NCBI GenBank assembly: GCA_949294665.1 | Contig: CASFID010000003.1 | Location: 1 to 64,000 of the forward strand | Length of the DNA: 64,000 nt | Origin: an uncultured Eubacteriales bacterium | GTDB taxonomy: Bacteria; Bacillota; Clostridia; Lachnospirales; Lachnospiraceae | Direction: 5' to 3' | Shown: piece by piece, positions 16,067 to 25,453 of the stretch | How positions within the stretch are numbered: the stretch's first letter is position 1 | How the letters are laid out: each line of letters starts with the position of its first letter | Position numbers and translations under genes: made by a program | Notes under the pieces: generated by a model | What the model was told of the DNA's origin: nothing | Database searches by the model: none | Seen by the model: the letters and a program-made list of their open reading frames with translations, nothing else

Positions 16067-16705
16067 TCACGGACGTATCACGCTCATATCGCTCTGCAGC
16101 GTCTCCACGATGCTGTACATATTCGTCACGCTGCCGATCGCGAGCTTGTCTTTAATCCCATAAAAATCCAGGCATGTCCCGCATGTCATGATTTCCACGC
16201 CCTGCTCTTCAAGAACTTTAAGATCCTCGAGGCTTTCCGATCCCTCGACCGTCAGCTTTGCTCCGCCGTTGTAGAAAAGGATTTTATCCGGCAGATCGTC
16301 AAGCTGTGTCAGTGCAAAGAGAAAACTCTTTATAAGGATACGGCCAAGTTCCTCACTCCCCTCGCCCATCCGGTCAGAACCGACTGCGACCACTGTCCCT
16401 GTGCATGTCCTGCAGCCTGTGGCGTCATCCGGCTGAGTCTGCAGCTTTCTGCCTGCGCCTTGTCCGTCCTTAAGCTGCTCTGCCGCCTCTCCAACTGTGA
16501 TCAGCACACGGTACTGCTTTTCGCCGAGCTGTTCTGATTCTGCAGAAGCCCCGGAACTCTTCGCCATCTTCGTCACGTTCTTTACCGCCGTCTCATTATC
16601 CACCAGAACTTCGATCTCTCCCGGACCGTTCAGCTCTCCGAGCGCTTTTTTCGTTTTTACTACCGGAATCGGGCAGATATCGCCCATTGCATTTACTGTG
16701 ATCAT
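16067..16705 (-). CDS. yedF: Selenium metabolism protein YedF (TusA domain plus DsrE-like domain)
   Basis: The 212-residue protein has an N-terminal TusA/SirA-like domain with Cys11 in the CPIPVV motif (carrier of S or Se), and a C-terminal DsrE-like domain ending with the CGTCLDFYGI motif. This two-domain form is the selenium-associated YedF. ATG 16705 is about 10 bases after AAGGAG; a GTG three codons earlier is too close. It is the first gene of the yedF-selD-aminotransferase-DUF3343 unit. Confidence 0.9.
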   Translation of the reverse strand: MITVNAMGDICPIPVVKTKKALGELNGPGEIEVLVDNETAVKNVTKMAKSSGASAESEQLGEKQYRVLITVGEAAEQLKDGQGAGRKLQTQPDDATGCRTCTGTVVAVGSDRMGEGSEELGRILIKSFLFALTQLDDLPDKILFYNGGAKLTVEGSESLEDLKVLEEQGVEIMTCGTCLDFYGIKDKLAIGSVTNMYSIVETLQSDMSVIRP

Positions 16706-16768
16706 TCTTATCACGCTCCTTATCCCTTCGTCCGACTCACGCCGTCAGTTTTTTCAGCTGTTCCATCA

Positions 16769-16827
16769 AGTATATCACATACTTTTCCAGCCGTCCATTG
16801 CCCTTTCTGTCGCATCTGTGCTATAAT
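16769..16827. promoter_or_regulatory. Divergent promoters for yedF and the methyltransferase gene
   Basis: Minus strand: TGGACG (16792-16797), 17 bp, TATACT (16769-16774) for yedF-selD. Plus strand: TTGCCC (16798-16803), 18 bp, TATAAT (16822-16827) for the methyltransferase, leaving a leader of about 80 nt. Confidence 0.5.
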
Positions 16828-16915
16828 CACTTGACGGTTACAGTTTATTTCTGAATATACAGGCAAACTGTATTGCCCGACAAATTTTCATATTTAAGTT
16901 AGAAGGGAAATATTT

Positions 16916-17773
16916 ATGTGGATCGCGGATAACTGGAAAGATTACGAGGTCATAGACTGTTCAAGAGGTGAAAAACTGGAGCGATGGGGGGATTATATCC
17001 TGGTTCGTCCCGATCCTCAGGTCATATGGGACACGCCGAGGGAGGACCGCGGATGGCGTCATATGAACGGACATTATCACCGGAGTAAAAAAGGGGGCGG
17101 AGAATGGGAGTTCTTAAGCCTGCCGAAACAGTGGCAGATCCGCTACGGCTCCCTGACTTTCAATCTGAAACCATTCAGTTTCAAACATACCGGACTTTTT
17201 CCCGAACAGGCGACCAACTGGGACTGGTTCTCTGATAAGATCCGGCGCGCCGGACGCCCGGTCAAAGTCCTGAATCTGTTCGCCTATACCGGAGGTGCCA
17301 CACTGGCAGCCGCAGCGGCGGGAGCGCACGTCACTCATGTAGACGCATCCAAAGGGATGGTGACATGGGCTAAGGAAAACGCGGTTTCTTCCGGGCTGAA
17401 AGAGGCTCCTGTACGTTGGCTGGTAGACGACTGCGTAAAATTCGTCGAACGAGAGATTCGCCGTGGAAACACTTACGATGCCGTCATCATGGATCCCCCC
17501 TCCTACGGGAGAGGTCCTAAGGGTGAGATATGGAAGATAGAGGACATGATCCACCCGCTCATTAAACTGTGTACGAAACTCCTGTCGCAAGACGCCCTGT
17601 TCTTCCTTGTAAATTCATATACTACGGGGCTTGCCCCGTCAGTACTCACGTATATGATCGCGACGGAACTAAGACCGTGGAACGGGCATGTAGAATCGCA
17701 GGAAATCGGACTTCCCGTGACCAGATCCGGACTTGTGCTCCCCTGCGGAGCATCCGGGAGATGGGAACGCTGA
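16916..17773 (+). CDS. Class I SAM-dependent methyltransferase, RlmI/RlmK-like
   Basis: The 285-residue enzyme has SAM motif I VLNLFAYTGGATLAAAAAGA, an acidic VDAS following it, and the NPPY-like DPPSYGRGP motif. This is the arrangement of 23S rRNA cytosine-5 methyltransferases of the RlmI type. There is no N-terminal PUA domain, so the substrate may differ. An AAGGG site precedes the ATG. It is followed by the CmpB-like gene 62 bp on. Confidence 0.8.
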   Translation: MWIADNWKDYEVIDCSRGEKLERWGDYILVRPDPQVIWDTPREDRGWRHMNGHYHRSKKGGGEWEFLSLPKQWQIRYGSLTFNLKPFSFKHTGLFPEQATNWDWFSDKIRRAGRPVKVLNLFAYTGGATLAAAAAGAHVTHVDASKGMVTWAKENAVSSGLKEAPVRWLVDDCVKFVEREIRRGNTYDAVIMDPPSYGRGPKGEIWKIEDMIHPLIKLCTKLLSQDALFFLVNSYTTGLAPSVLTYMIATELRPWNGHVESQEIGLPVTRSGLVLPCGASGRWER

Positions 17774-17835
17774 GAAAAGACGGGAGAAACTGCCGGCATA
17801 TTGACAAAATTACGTAGATTTACAGAGGGAGAAAT

Positions 17836-18381
17836 ATGAATCAGAGCATACGAAGGAATTTCGCAGAATACTATATTTATTTTATGATGTACTCCATCCT
17901 CGGATGGATCTATGAAGTTTTTCTTGAGGTCGTCGTATACCGATGGGGCTTCTCGAACCGCGGCGTTCTTTTCGGTCCGTACTGCATCATATACGGAGTG
18001 GGGGCGCTTATCCTTATCCTGTGTCTCGGAGGGCTTCAGAAGAAGCGCCTGTATCTGGGAAAGATACTGATCACGCCCCTGCTTGTCTTCATCAGCATCG
18101 TGGCCATCACTACCGTGCTGGAGCTTATTGCCAGCTATATCATGGAATTCACACAGGGCGGATGGCTGTGGGATTACACACGCTTTTCCTTTAATTTCCA
18201 GGGACGCATCGCGCTGAATCCGAGTATCCGTTTCGGGATCGGAGGCATGATCTTCCTCTATATTCTTCAGCCGCTGTTTAAAAAGCTGACCGACAGAATG
18301 TCCGACAGGACACTTTACACAGTCAGCCTCTTTCTGCTCGTATTATTTGCCGCAGACGTCATTTATACATACTGTTTCTGA
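17836..18381 (+). CDS. Putative ABC transporter permease, CmpB-type membrane protein
   Basis: The 181-residue protein has four or five hydrophobic helices and the conserved blocks YSILGWIYEVFLE, RGVLFGPYCIIYG and GGWLWDY of the ABC_trans_CmpB family. Despite its name, the family has no proven transport role. GGGAG precedes the ATG. It shares strand and probably transcript with the methyltransferase and converges with the sirtuin gene. Confidence 0.8.
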   Translation: MNQSIRRNFAEYYIYFMMYSILGWIYEVFLEVVVYRWGFSNRGVLFGPYCIIYGVGALILILCLGGLQKKRLYLGKILITPLLVFISIVAITTVLELIASYIMEFTQGGWLWDYTRFSFNFQGRIALNPSIRFGIGGMIFLYILQPLFKKLTDRMSDRTLYTVSLFLLVLFAADVIYTYCF

Positions 18382-18422
18382 TGCAGCCAAAAGCGCCCGC
18401 TGCCTGTCGTCTGCTGCAGCGG

Positions 18423-19151
18423 CTATACCGTGATCCCGCTCATGATCTCCCCGATCGGTGCAGAGATGGAGAGTTCGGCGCGAACGGTTCTCCCAGTGGA
18501 CGATTTATTGATGACGACCAGATGTCTTCCACGGAAATAATCGATAAATCCTGCCGCAGGATATACCACCAGAGATGTTCCTCCTATGATAAGCGTATCG
18601 GCCGATGCGATTGCCTGAACCGCCCCCTGGATCACATTCTGGTCAAGGCCTTCCTCGTAGAGGACGACGTCCGGCTTGATGATCCCGCCGCATTCACAGC
18701 GAGGCACGCCGGCCGCCTCCTTCACATAACGGGCGTCATAGAATTTTCCGCACTCCATGCAGTAGTTTCTGTGAATGCTGCCGTGCAGTTCATAGACAGT
18801 CCTGCTGCCGGCCGCCTGGTGCAGGCCGTCAATGTTCTGCGTCACTACTGCCGTGAGCTTCCCCGCCTTCTCAAGCTCCGCCAGTTTCCTGTGCGCGGGA
18901 TTCGGTTCTGCGTCCAGAGCCATCATCTTTTGCTTATAAAAATCATAAAATACTTCAGGATACCTCATAAAAAAGCTGTGGCTTACTACCTGTTCCGGCG
19001 AATACTTATACTTCTGATGGTAGATGCCGTCCGCACTGCGAAAATCCGGTATCCCGCTCTCCGTGGAGACACCGGCGCCGCCAAAAAACACAATACGGCT
19101 GCTGTCGTCTACAATCTTCTGAAGCTGTCCGATCTCTTTTTCATACATCAC
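18423..19151 (-). CDS. cobB: NAD-dependent protein deacylase (sirtuin)
   Basis: The 242-residue enzyme removes acyl groups from lysines using NAD. It shows GAGVS (25-29), GIPDFRS (33-39), TQNID (104-108), catalytic His123 in ELHGS and a zinc site Cys131/Cys134/Cys152/Cys154. Length and motifs fit CobB/SrtN. It lies 24 bp before the HD-domain gene's stop, on the same strand, so the two may be co-transcribed with the HD gene first. Confidence 0.92.
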   Translation of the reverse strand: MMYEKEIGQLQKIVDDSSRIVFFGGAGVSTESGIPDFRSADGIYHQKYKYSPEQVVSHSFFMRYPEVFYDFYKQKMMALDAEPNPAHRKLAELEKAGKLTAVVTQNIDGLHQAAGSRTVYELHGSIHRNYCMECGKFYDARYVKEAAGVPRCECGGIIKPDVVLYEEGLDQNVIQGAVQAIASADTLIIGGTSLVVYPAAGFIDYFRGRHLVVINKSSTGRTVRAELSISAPIGEIMSGITV

Positions 19152-19175
19152 GCGCTCATCCTTTCCTTTTGTCTG

Positions 19176-19799
19176 TTAATCAGCCTTGAGATGTCCCTTT
19201 TCGATATGTTTGTCCATGATCTCCAGCATCTTATCCCACACGATCCCGGACGTTTCGGGAATCCTCTCATTTCTTCTGCACACCTGGGATCTGTGAACGC
19301 CGTGCTCTGTCCAGCTCCTTCCATCCGAGGCGTCGTTCAGGAGAAGCGGCTGGAAATTATCCAGCAGATGGGCGAACTTCGCGTCCGCAGTTTCGTACTC
19401 CTCAAACTCATCCCAGAGCATGCGAAAATAAGTCCCATGATCATCGGGAAGGAGCCCGAAGATACGGTCAGCGGCTTTTACTTCCCGCTCTCTCTTAGTC
19501 GCTGCGCCCTCGGCATCGTAAGCATAAGTGTCTCCGGCGTCAATCTCCACGAGATCGTGGATCAGGACCATGATCATTACCTTTGTCAGATCCACGTCTT
19601 CATCCATATGCTCTTTCAGGAGCACAGCGGACAACGCCAGATGCCATGAATGCTCGGCGTCATTTTCCTTCCGGTTTCCATCTGCAAGATAAGTCTGCCG
19701 AAAGATATTTTTCACTTTGTCCGCTTCAAGGATAAATCTTATCTGCTGCTCCAGTCTTTCCTTCTGTTTATTACTCCGTTTCTCTTCCATCCCGGCCAT
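19176..19799 (-). CDS. HD domain hydrolase (YfbR/HDDC2-like)
   Basis: The protein of about 207 residues has an HD metal-binding pattern: NDAEHSWHLA, then VLIHDLVEIDAGDTYAYD, as in HDDC2/YfbR nucleotidases that hydrolyse deoxynucleoside monophosphates. The start is ambiguous: ATGs at 19805, 19799 and 19790 are all in frame; AAAGGA is best spaced for 19799. The substrate is inferred from the family. Confidence 0.82.
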   Translation of the reverse strand: MAGMEEKRSNKQKERLEQQIRFILEADKVKNIFRQTYLADGNRKENDAEHSWHLALSAVLLKEHMDEDVDLTKVMIMVLIHDLVEIDAGDTYAYDAEGAATKREREVKAADRIFGLLPDDHGTYFRMLWDEFEEYETADAKFAHLLDNFQPLLLNDASDGRSWTEHGVHRSQVCRRNERIPETSGIVWDKMLEIMDKHIEKGHLKAD

Positions 19800-19875
19800 C
19801 TCCATTTCCTTTTGTCATAAGAGTTATCTGTCTTTTATTGTACCACGTCCGCCAGAAAATTCCCACATGTGGAAA

Positions 19876-19916
19876 ATCCCCTCTGCACGGAGAAATGTCC
19901 ATAATGCAAAGGGGAT
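19876..19916 (-). terminator. Terminator after the histone-like gene
   Basis: A 12-bp stem (19876-19887 with 19905-19916, one G-U pair on the minus strand) with a 17-nt loop is followed on the minus strand by TTTT. The histone-like gene ends just upstream. Confidence 0.55.
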
Positions 19917-19942
19917 CACACATACGCTGTTCTTTTTTTCTG

Positions 19943-20485
19943 TTAGAGTATTACTTTTCCGGTCGTGTTGCCGTTTACAACATAGTATGCTGCGGACTCT
20001 TCCGGTTTCAGGTAGATCTGTACGTCTTTGATATCGTCTACATTGTTGTTCAGATCATATGTCCAGATATCCTTCACTTTCTGGAGGATTTCTTCCTGTG
20101 TATACTCCTTGCCGGAGAACTGCAGGAACATCTCCATCTTGATCTCAGCTTTCTTTGACGTTGCCTTCCTTGTTGTCGTCTTCTTTGTCGTTGTCTTTTT
20201 TGCCGCCGTCTTCTTCGCTGTCGTTGTCTTCTTTGCTGCTGTCTTCTTTGTAGCAGTCGTCTTCTTGTCTTCTGCCGGTGTATCTACTAAAACTGCTGCT
20301 TTTGTCTCAAGCTTCTTCGTTGTGTCTTTCTTCGTCTCGATCGCTTTCGCATTCTCTGTCTTCACAGCCTTGCCAGCCGCTTTTGCCGGCTCTGCTTTGA
20401 CTGTCTTTGTCTCAGTCTTCGCAGGTTCTGCCTTTGCTGTCTTAGCCGTCGTCTTTGCTGTTGAATTCGTCTTCTTTACTGCCAT
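19943..20485 (-). CDS. Histone H1-like Lys/Ala/Thr-rich protein with DUF6465 C-terminus
   Basis: Residues 1-115 consist almost entirely of Lys, Ala and Thr in KKTAAKKTTT-type repeats, like eukaryotic H1 tails and bacterial Hc1-type proteins, and should bind DNA or RNA non-specifically. Residues 116-180 form a compact domain (EMFLQFSGKEYTQEEILQ) of the DUF6465 type. The start follows GGAGGG. It is monocistronic, with its own terminator and a leader hairpin around the ribosome binding site. A nucleoid-organising role is inferred from composition. Confidence 0.8.
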   Translation of the reverse strand: MAVKKTNSTAKTTAKTAKAEPAKTETKTVKAEPAKAAGKAVKTENAKAIETKKDTTKKLETKAAVLVDTPAEDKKTTATKKTAAKKTTTAKKTAAKKTTTKKTTTRKATSKKAEIKMEMFLQFSGKEYTQEEILQKVKDIWTYDLNNNVDDIKDVQIYLKPEESAAYYVVNGNTTGKVIL

Positions 20486-20521
20486 AATACTTGTCCCTCC
20501 TAAAATAACTCACCAAGTATT
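20486..20521 (-). promoter_or_regulatory. Leader hairpin enclosing the ribosome binding site of the histone-like gene
   Basis: Arms AATACTTG (20486-20493) and CAAGTATT (20514-20521) pair on the transcript. One arm ends directly at the ATG and the GGAGGG site lies in the 20-nt loop, so folding could modulate initiation. Confidence 0.45.
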
Positions 20522-20634
20522 TTCGACTGCGGTCCTGGCATGGCCGCGTCCCGAAATATTCAACTCAATCCTCAAGTTCCATAGGGGATTGTACATCATT
20601 TTTTGAAAAAGGTCAAATTTTTTTACTTTTTCCG

Positions 20635-21087
20635 CTAAATCTTTATTTTGTCGTTGTAACCGCGGAAAAATTCTGACAATCCGGCGAGCGTCTTCATCAA
20701 GATCGGAATTTCATTTTCATCAAGCCGGCTGACAACAGCATCTGTCATCTGTCGGTGATAATCTCTGTGATGTTCATATGCTCTTTTGCCTTTCTCCGTC
20801 AGCCGCAGAAATATAACGCGCCTGTCTTCTTCGCTCCTCTGTCTCGTTACATATTTCTTATTGACAAGACTGTTGACCGATGTTGTAAGAGAACCGGCTG
20901 TGATCCCCAGCTTTTTGGCCACCGCTGACATGGTGTTCTCACCGGTCAGCCCGATCGCCTCTATAATGTGCATATCATTATTCGTGATGTCCTTATATTC
21001 ATCCGTAATGATCGCTTCTTCTTCCAGCTTTAATATATCATTGAACAGATTTACGAGGATATCATTAATCGTTTCGTGTGGATCCAT
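20635..21087 (-). CDS. MarR-family regulator, probable FabT of the fatty acid operon
   Basis: The 150-residue protein has a winged helix (NTMSAVAKKLGITAGSLTTSVNSLVNKKYVTRQ, about residues 55-88, is the DNA-reading part) and flanking dimer helices. It is the last gene of the fatty acid operon, 68 bp after the FabK-like gene. FabT, a MarR protein that uses acyl-ACP as co-repressor and binds TTTGA-N3-TCAAA, lies within fab operons of other Bacillota; matching sites occur at the fabH promoter. The FabT role is therefore likely but inferred. Confidence 0.8.
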   Translation of the reverse strand: MDPHETINDILVNLFNDILKLEEEAIITDEYKDITNNDMHIIEAIGLTGENTMSAVAKKLGITAGSLTTSVNSLVNKKYVTRQRSEEDRRVIFLRLTEKGKRAYEHHRDYHRQMTDAVVSRLDENEIPILMKTLAGLSEFFRGYNDKIKI

Positions 21088-21155
21088 CGGATTTCTCCTT
21101 TCTTCCGGTCAGTCGTGCCGTCCATGGAATATCGAGAGTTCTGCGATATTTTCCA

Positions 21156-22208
21156 TCAGGCAAATAATTCCCGGACCGCTTCTCTTACAGTATCGATCTT
21201 CTGTGCCCTCCACGCTTTCGCTCCGCAGAAGAGCAGACCTTCTTCAATGTTTCCCTTCACCGCATGGATCAGTCCGTCCGTAATACAGTACGGAATATCA
21301 GCAGGTCTGCACTTCTCCAGACATCTGTGACATGGACTGTGAGGGATCTTCACCCCGTCCGCCACCCGGCGCATCAGCGGATTCAGTATCGCCCGGCCCG
21401 GCATGCCTACCGGACTTTTCACGATCGCGATATCTTCTCTGGAAGCCTTGATATACGCTTCTTTATATCGGATATCGGCGTCGCACTCTTCTGTTGTTAC
21501 GAAACGTGTCGCCACCTGTACTCCGTCTGCTCCCAGCTCCATGACGCGTTTCACATCGCTGCTGTCGTAGATGCCGCCTGCGACCACGACAGGAATATCA
21601 ACACCATACTTATCGCTGTATTTCTTTACAGTCCGGATGATACGCCGGATTTCCTCGCTGTATGTCTCCTGCGTATATCCTGCAAGTTCCTCTGTCTTAA
21701 AGCCGAGATGTCCGCCCGCCTGAGGGCCCTCGATCACGACAAGATCTGCCGTCCTTTTATATTTTCTGTCCCAATACTTAAGGATCACATTCGCTGATTT
21801 GTCTGTAGATACGATGGGAGCGATCTTTGTATTGCTTCCCTCCGTGAGCGCCGGAAGATCCACCGGCAGTCCTGCGCCCGACACGATGATATCCGCCCCG
21901 GCCTTTACTGCCGCTTTTATATGTGCTGCATGTTCCTTTAATGCAGTCATTACATTATAACCGATGATCCCGTCCGGTGAAATCGAGCGTGCTCTGCGCA
22001 TCTCGGTTCCGATCGCTCTTAAATTGGCTTTGGCCGGATCTTCATCGAAATCCTTTTCTCTGTATCCGATCTGTGCACTGGATATGATCCCGATGCCTCC
22101 CTCTTTTGCAACTGAACCGGCGAGCCTTCCAAGGCTTACGCCGACACCCATACCGCCCTGGATCAGAGGGACACGGGTAAGTTTATTGCCAATCTTCAGA
22201 TTCTTCAT
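21156..22208 (-). CDS. FabK/nitronate monooxygenase-like FMN protein
   Basis: The 350-residue protein is a TIM-barrel flavoprotein with LIQGGMGVGVSLGRLAG near the start, GAGLP and the phosphate-binding GGIYDSSDVKRVMELGADGVQ block, as in nitronate monooxygenases and FabK. Unlike the FabK at 29901-30839 it carries a C-terminal cysteine cluster (C-x2-C-x3-C-x7-C), suggesting an iron-sulfur or zinc site. ATG 22208 follows GAGG at the right distance. Its operon position suggests a second enoyl reductase or a flavin oxidase linked to lipid synthesis; the reaction is uncertain. Confidence 0.75.
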   Translation of the reverse strand: MKNLKIGNKLTRVPLIQGGMGVGVSLGRLAGSVAKEGGIGIISSAQIGYREKDFDEDPAKANLRAIGTEMRRARSISPDGIIGYNVMTALKEHAAHIKAAVKAGADIIVSGAGLPVDLPALTEGSNTKIAPIVSTDKSANVILKYWDRKYKRTADLVVIEGPQAGGHLGFKTEELAGYTQETYSEEIRRIIRTVKKYSDKYGVDIPVVVAGGIYDSSDVKRVMELGADGVQVATRFVTTEECDADIRYKEAYIKASREDIAIVKSPVGMPGRAILNPLMRRVADGVKIPHSPCHRCLEKCRPADIPYCITDGLIHAVKGNIEEGLLFCGAKAWRAQKIDTVREAVRELFA

Positions 22209-22268
22209 AGTCATACCTCATATTTCCGCAGTCCGGCCCGGCCGCCTGCAAAGATGCGTCCGTGCCGT

Positions 22269-24029
22269 TTACATCGCACGGAAACGTCTGTACCGTTTCT
22301 CTGTGAGTTCCTCCGCGCCATATCCCGTATATTCCTGAAGAAATGCCGCGATCCTGCCATCCAGGTCACTGCAGACGGTTCCGATCGTCTCCTCATTGAA
22401 TTCTTCCGGTTCCTCAATAATCTGTTCGATAATGCCAAGACTCTTCAAATCTCCCGCCGTCAGCTTCATGACTTCTGCAGCCTCGCTCGCTCTCTTGCTG
22501 TCTTTCCAGAGGATACTTGCAAATCCCTCCGGTGACAGAACAGAATAGATCGCGTTTTCGAGCATCCATACTTCATCCGCGACCGCCATGGCAAGCGCTC
22601 CGCCGCTCCCTCCTTCACCGATCACAACAGAGAGCACCGGAACTTTCAGCCCGGAGAGTTCATACAGATTTCTCGCGATCGCCTCGCCCTGTCCTCTCTC
22701 TTCCGCTTCAAGTCCGCAGAATGCTCCCGGTGTATCGACAAAACAGATGACCGGGCGACCGAATTTCTCAGCCTGTTTCATGAGACGGAGGGCCTTTCTG
22801 TATCCATCCGGAGACGGCATGGAAAAGTTGCGGTCCAGATTCTCTTTTGTAGTCCTTCCCTTGGCCTGTGCGATCACAGTCACGGGTATCCCGTGAAAAT
22901 ATGCGATCCCTCCGACGATCGCATGATCATCTTTAAAATACCGGTCTCCATGGAACTCCATAAAGTCCGTAAACAGCGCGTCTATATAATCTGTTCCTAC
23001 AGGCCGGTCTTTCTTCCTGGAAATCTGAACACGATCCCAGGCGCTTAGCATCTCTTTGTTATGCGCTGTCCCGTTCTCCCCGGAACGATCCTCATCGTCC
23101 TTCTTTCCGCCATTCACTTCGGAACTCTCTTCAGGCGCGCCGCCATCCCGGAGCGCAGCCTTTACTGACGCAGCGTCAACAAAGTGATGCATCTTAAGGA
23201 TCTGGCAGAGCACATCCTTTAACTCTTCTCTCTCTACAATCCGGTCCACAAAGCCATGATCCAGAAGAAACTCAGACCGCTGAAAGCCTTTCGGCAGCTT
23301 CTGCCCGATGGTCTGCTCAATGACGCGGGGACCTGCGAATCCGACAAGCGCTTTCGGCTCTGCAAGAATGATATCTCCGAGCATGGCAAAGCTTGCCGTC
23401 ACGCCGCCCGTCGTGGGATCTGTAAGCACGGACACATAGAGCTGTCCTGCGTCGCTGTGCTTCTTGAGTGCGGCCGACGTCTTGGCCATCTGCATCAGAG
23501 ACACGATTCCCTCCTGCATACGAGCGCCTCCGGAACATGTAAAGATAATGACGGGGATCTTCTCCTCGGTCGCTCTCTCCACCGCTCTGGCAATCTTCTC
23601 GCCTACGATCCGCCCCATGCTCGCCATCATGAATCTTCCATCACAGACTCCCACTGCCGCGGGCTCTCCGCCGATCAGGACTCTCCCTGTAACTACCGCC
23701 TCATTCAGATTCGTGCGTTCTTTCAGATGTTCCACCTTTTCTTCATATCCTTTGAAATCCAGTGGATTGACAAAATCCATCTCCTTATCCCACTCTTCAA
23801 ATGAGCCTTCATCTGCGATCATCTCGATCCGTCTGTAAGCATGTACCCGGAAATATCCATGGCACTTCGGACAGATATAATAGCCGTTCTTTACGTCCTC
23901 TGCGATGATAGCCGCTCCGCATTTATTGCATTTGCGCAGAAGCCCTGTCGGTACTTCCGGGCGGGAATTCCGCAGAGATATATAATGAGATCTGCCGCTT
24001 GTCTTCTTAAACATATCTTTCAGATTCAT
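22269..24029 (-). CDS. accDA: Acetyl-CoA carboxylase carboxyltransferase, beta-alpha fusion
   Basis: The 586-residue protein joins both carboxyltransferase subunits. Residues 1-294 are AccD, with zinc ribbon cysteines 34, 37, 53 and 56 and [10 protein letters not shown]; about 295-327 is a polar Glu/Asp/Asn linker; the rest is AccA ([36 protein letters not shown]). It transfers the carboxyl group from biotin to acetyl-CoA to give malonyl-CoA. An AGGAGG site precedes the ATG. It follows accC by 79 bp. In most bacteria these are two genes. Confidence 0.93.
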   Translation of the reverse strand: MNLKDMFKKTSGRSHYISLRNSRPEVPTGLLRKCNKCGAAIIAEDVKNGYYICPKCHGYFRVHAYRRIEMIADEGSFEEWDKEMDFVNPLDFKGYEEKVEHLKERTNLNEAVVTGRVLIGGEPAAVGVCDGRFMMASMGRIVGEKIARAVERATEEKIPVIIFTCSGGARMQEGIVSLMQMAKTSAALKKHSDAGQLYVSVLTDPTTGGVTASFAMLGDIILAEPKALVGFAGPRVIEQTIGQKLPKGFQRSEFLLDHGFVDRIVEREELKDVLCQILKMHHFVDAASVKAALRDGGAPEESSEVNGGKKDDEDRSGENGTAHNKEMLSAWDRVQISRKKDRPVGTDYIDALFTDFMEFHGDRYFKDDHAIVGGIAYFHGIPVTVIAQAKGRTTKENLDRNFSMPSPDGYRKALRLMKQAEKFGRPVICFVDTPGAFCGLEAEERGQGEAIARNLYELSGLKVPVLSVVIGEGGSGGALAMAVADEVWMLENAIYSVLSPEGFASILWKDSKRASEAAEVMKLTAGDLKSLGIIEQIIEEPEEFNEETIGTVCSDLDGRIAAFLQEYTGYGAEELTEKRYRRFRAM

Positions 24030-24108
24030 CTGAGATTACCTCCTGGTATTGCCTGTCACTCTGACAAGTGGTAACCATTCAGCCCGCGCCATTCGCAAAG
24101 CCGCACTG

Positions 24109-25446
24109 TTACCCCAAATGCTCAATAAACTCAATGTCAATATTTCCCGATATGAAATCCGGGTGATTCAATATCTCATACTGATAGTCCACATTCGTGT
24201 CGATCCCTTCAATGATAACTTCACCGAGGGCGCTTCGCATCTTGCGTATAGCCTCATTTCTGTTCTTCGCATGTACGATCAGTTTCGCCAGCATGGAGTC
24301 ATAGTACGGGGGAACCGTATAGCCGCTGTAGATCGCGGAATCGATGCGGACCCCCTTGCCGCCCGGCAGATACATATCCGTGATCGTCCCCGGGGACGGG
24401 CGGAAATTCTTCGCCGGATTCTCCGCATTGATACGGCATTCAATGGCGTGTCCAGTGATATGGACATCCTCCTGTTTATAACTCAGCGGTCTTCCGTCTG
24501 CGATACGGATCTGTTCTTTGACCAGGTCGATGCCCGTCACCCATTCCGTAACCGGATGTTCTACCTGGATCCTTGTGTTCATCTCCATAAAGTAGAAATT
24601 ATTGTTCTTCTCCAGCAGGAACTCGATCGTCCCCGCATTCGTATAACGGGCTGCTTTCGCTGCCTTCACAGCCGCCTCTCCCATCTTCTCGCGAAGTTCC
24701 GGTGTAAGGGCGACAGACGGAGACTCCTCTATCATCTTCTGATGGTTCCTCTGGATGGAACAGTCGCGCTCTCCCAGATGGATCACATTGCCGTGCTCGT
24801 CGGCAAGGATCTGGAATTCAATATGGCGCGGATGTTCCACAAAGTGCTCGATGTACATCGTATTATCTCCAAATGCCATCTGAGCCTCTTTCTGCGCCGT
24901 GTTGAAACTGTTCTCAAACTCTTCGGGCGTCCGGGCCACGCGCATCCCTTTTCCGCCGCCGCCAAGCGCCGCTTTTACGATAACGGGATAGCCGATTTCA
25001 GCCGCGATCCCCGCCCCTTCCTCTGCATCATAGATGGGATCTGTACTGCCCGGGATAACAGGCACACCTGCGGCGATCATCGTATTTCTTGCCTCGGATT
25101 TATTGCCGAGACTCTGGATGACTCCGGACCTCGGTCCGATAAATGTAATGTTGCACTGTTCGCACAGCTCTGCAAATCTGCTGTTCTCAGAGAGGAACCC
25201 GAATCCCGGATGGATGGCGTCCGCTCCTGAGATCACTGTCGCGCTGATGATATTCTGCATATTCAGATAGCTCTCGGAAGACGGAGCCGGTCCGATACAT
25301 ACAGCTTCATCGGCAAGCTGTGTGTGGAGCGCTTCACGGTCCGCCTCCGAATAGACTGCGACCGTCTCGATCCCCATCTCCCTGCAGGCGCGGATGATGC
25401 GCACAGCGATTTCTCCGCGATTTGCGATCAATACTTTTCCAATCAT
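24109..25446 (-). CDS. accC: Acetyl-CoA carboxylase, biotin carboxylase subunit
   Basis: The 445-residue ATP-grasp enzyme carboxylates biotin on AccB. It shows [16 protein letters not shown] at the start, the glycine loop [30 protein letters not shown] and the catalytic [14 protein letters not shown] segment. Length is normal for the family. It lies 7 bp after fabZ. It is one of four ACC components in the operon. Confidence 0.96.
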   Translation of the reverse strand: MIGKVLIANRGEIAVRIIRACREMGIETVAVYSEADREALHTQLADEAVCIGPAPSSESYLNMQNIISATVISGADAIHPGFGFLSENSRFAELCEQCNITFIGPRSGVIQSLGNKSEARNTMIAAGVPVIPGSTDPIYDAEEGAGIAAEIGYPVIVKAALGGGGKGMRVARTPEEFENSFNTAQKEAQMAFGDNTMYIEHFVEHPRHIEFQILADEHGNVIHLGERDCSIQRNHQKMIEESPSVALTPELREKMGEAAVKAAKAARYTNAGTIEFLLEKNNNFYFMEMNTRIQVEHPVTEWVTGIDLVKEQIRIADGRPLSYKQEDVHITGHAIECRINAENPAKNFRPSPGTITDMYLPGGKGVRIDSAIYSGYTVPPYYDSMLAKLIVHAKNRNEAIRKMRSALGEVIIEGIDTNVDYQYEILNHPDFISGNIDIEFIEHLG

Positions 25447-25453
25447 CTTATTT

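Noticed and set aside
18381-19649. Plus-strand ORF of 422 codons opposite cobB and the HD gene
   Set aside because: It is antisense to two well-supported genes with complete motifs; no start signal.
20028-20606. Plus-strand ORF of 192 codons, rich in Val/Phe, resembling a membrane protein
   Set aside because: It is the antisense of the Lys/Thr/Ala repeat region of the histone-like gene; its hydrophobicity is an artefact of complementing AAG/ACA codons.
20596-20622. TTTGA-N6-TCAAA near the end of the MarR gene as another FabT site
   Set aside because: The spacing is 6 rather than 3 bp and it lies downstream of the gene within an A/T run; it fits an incidental or terminator sequence better.
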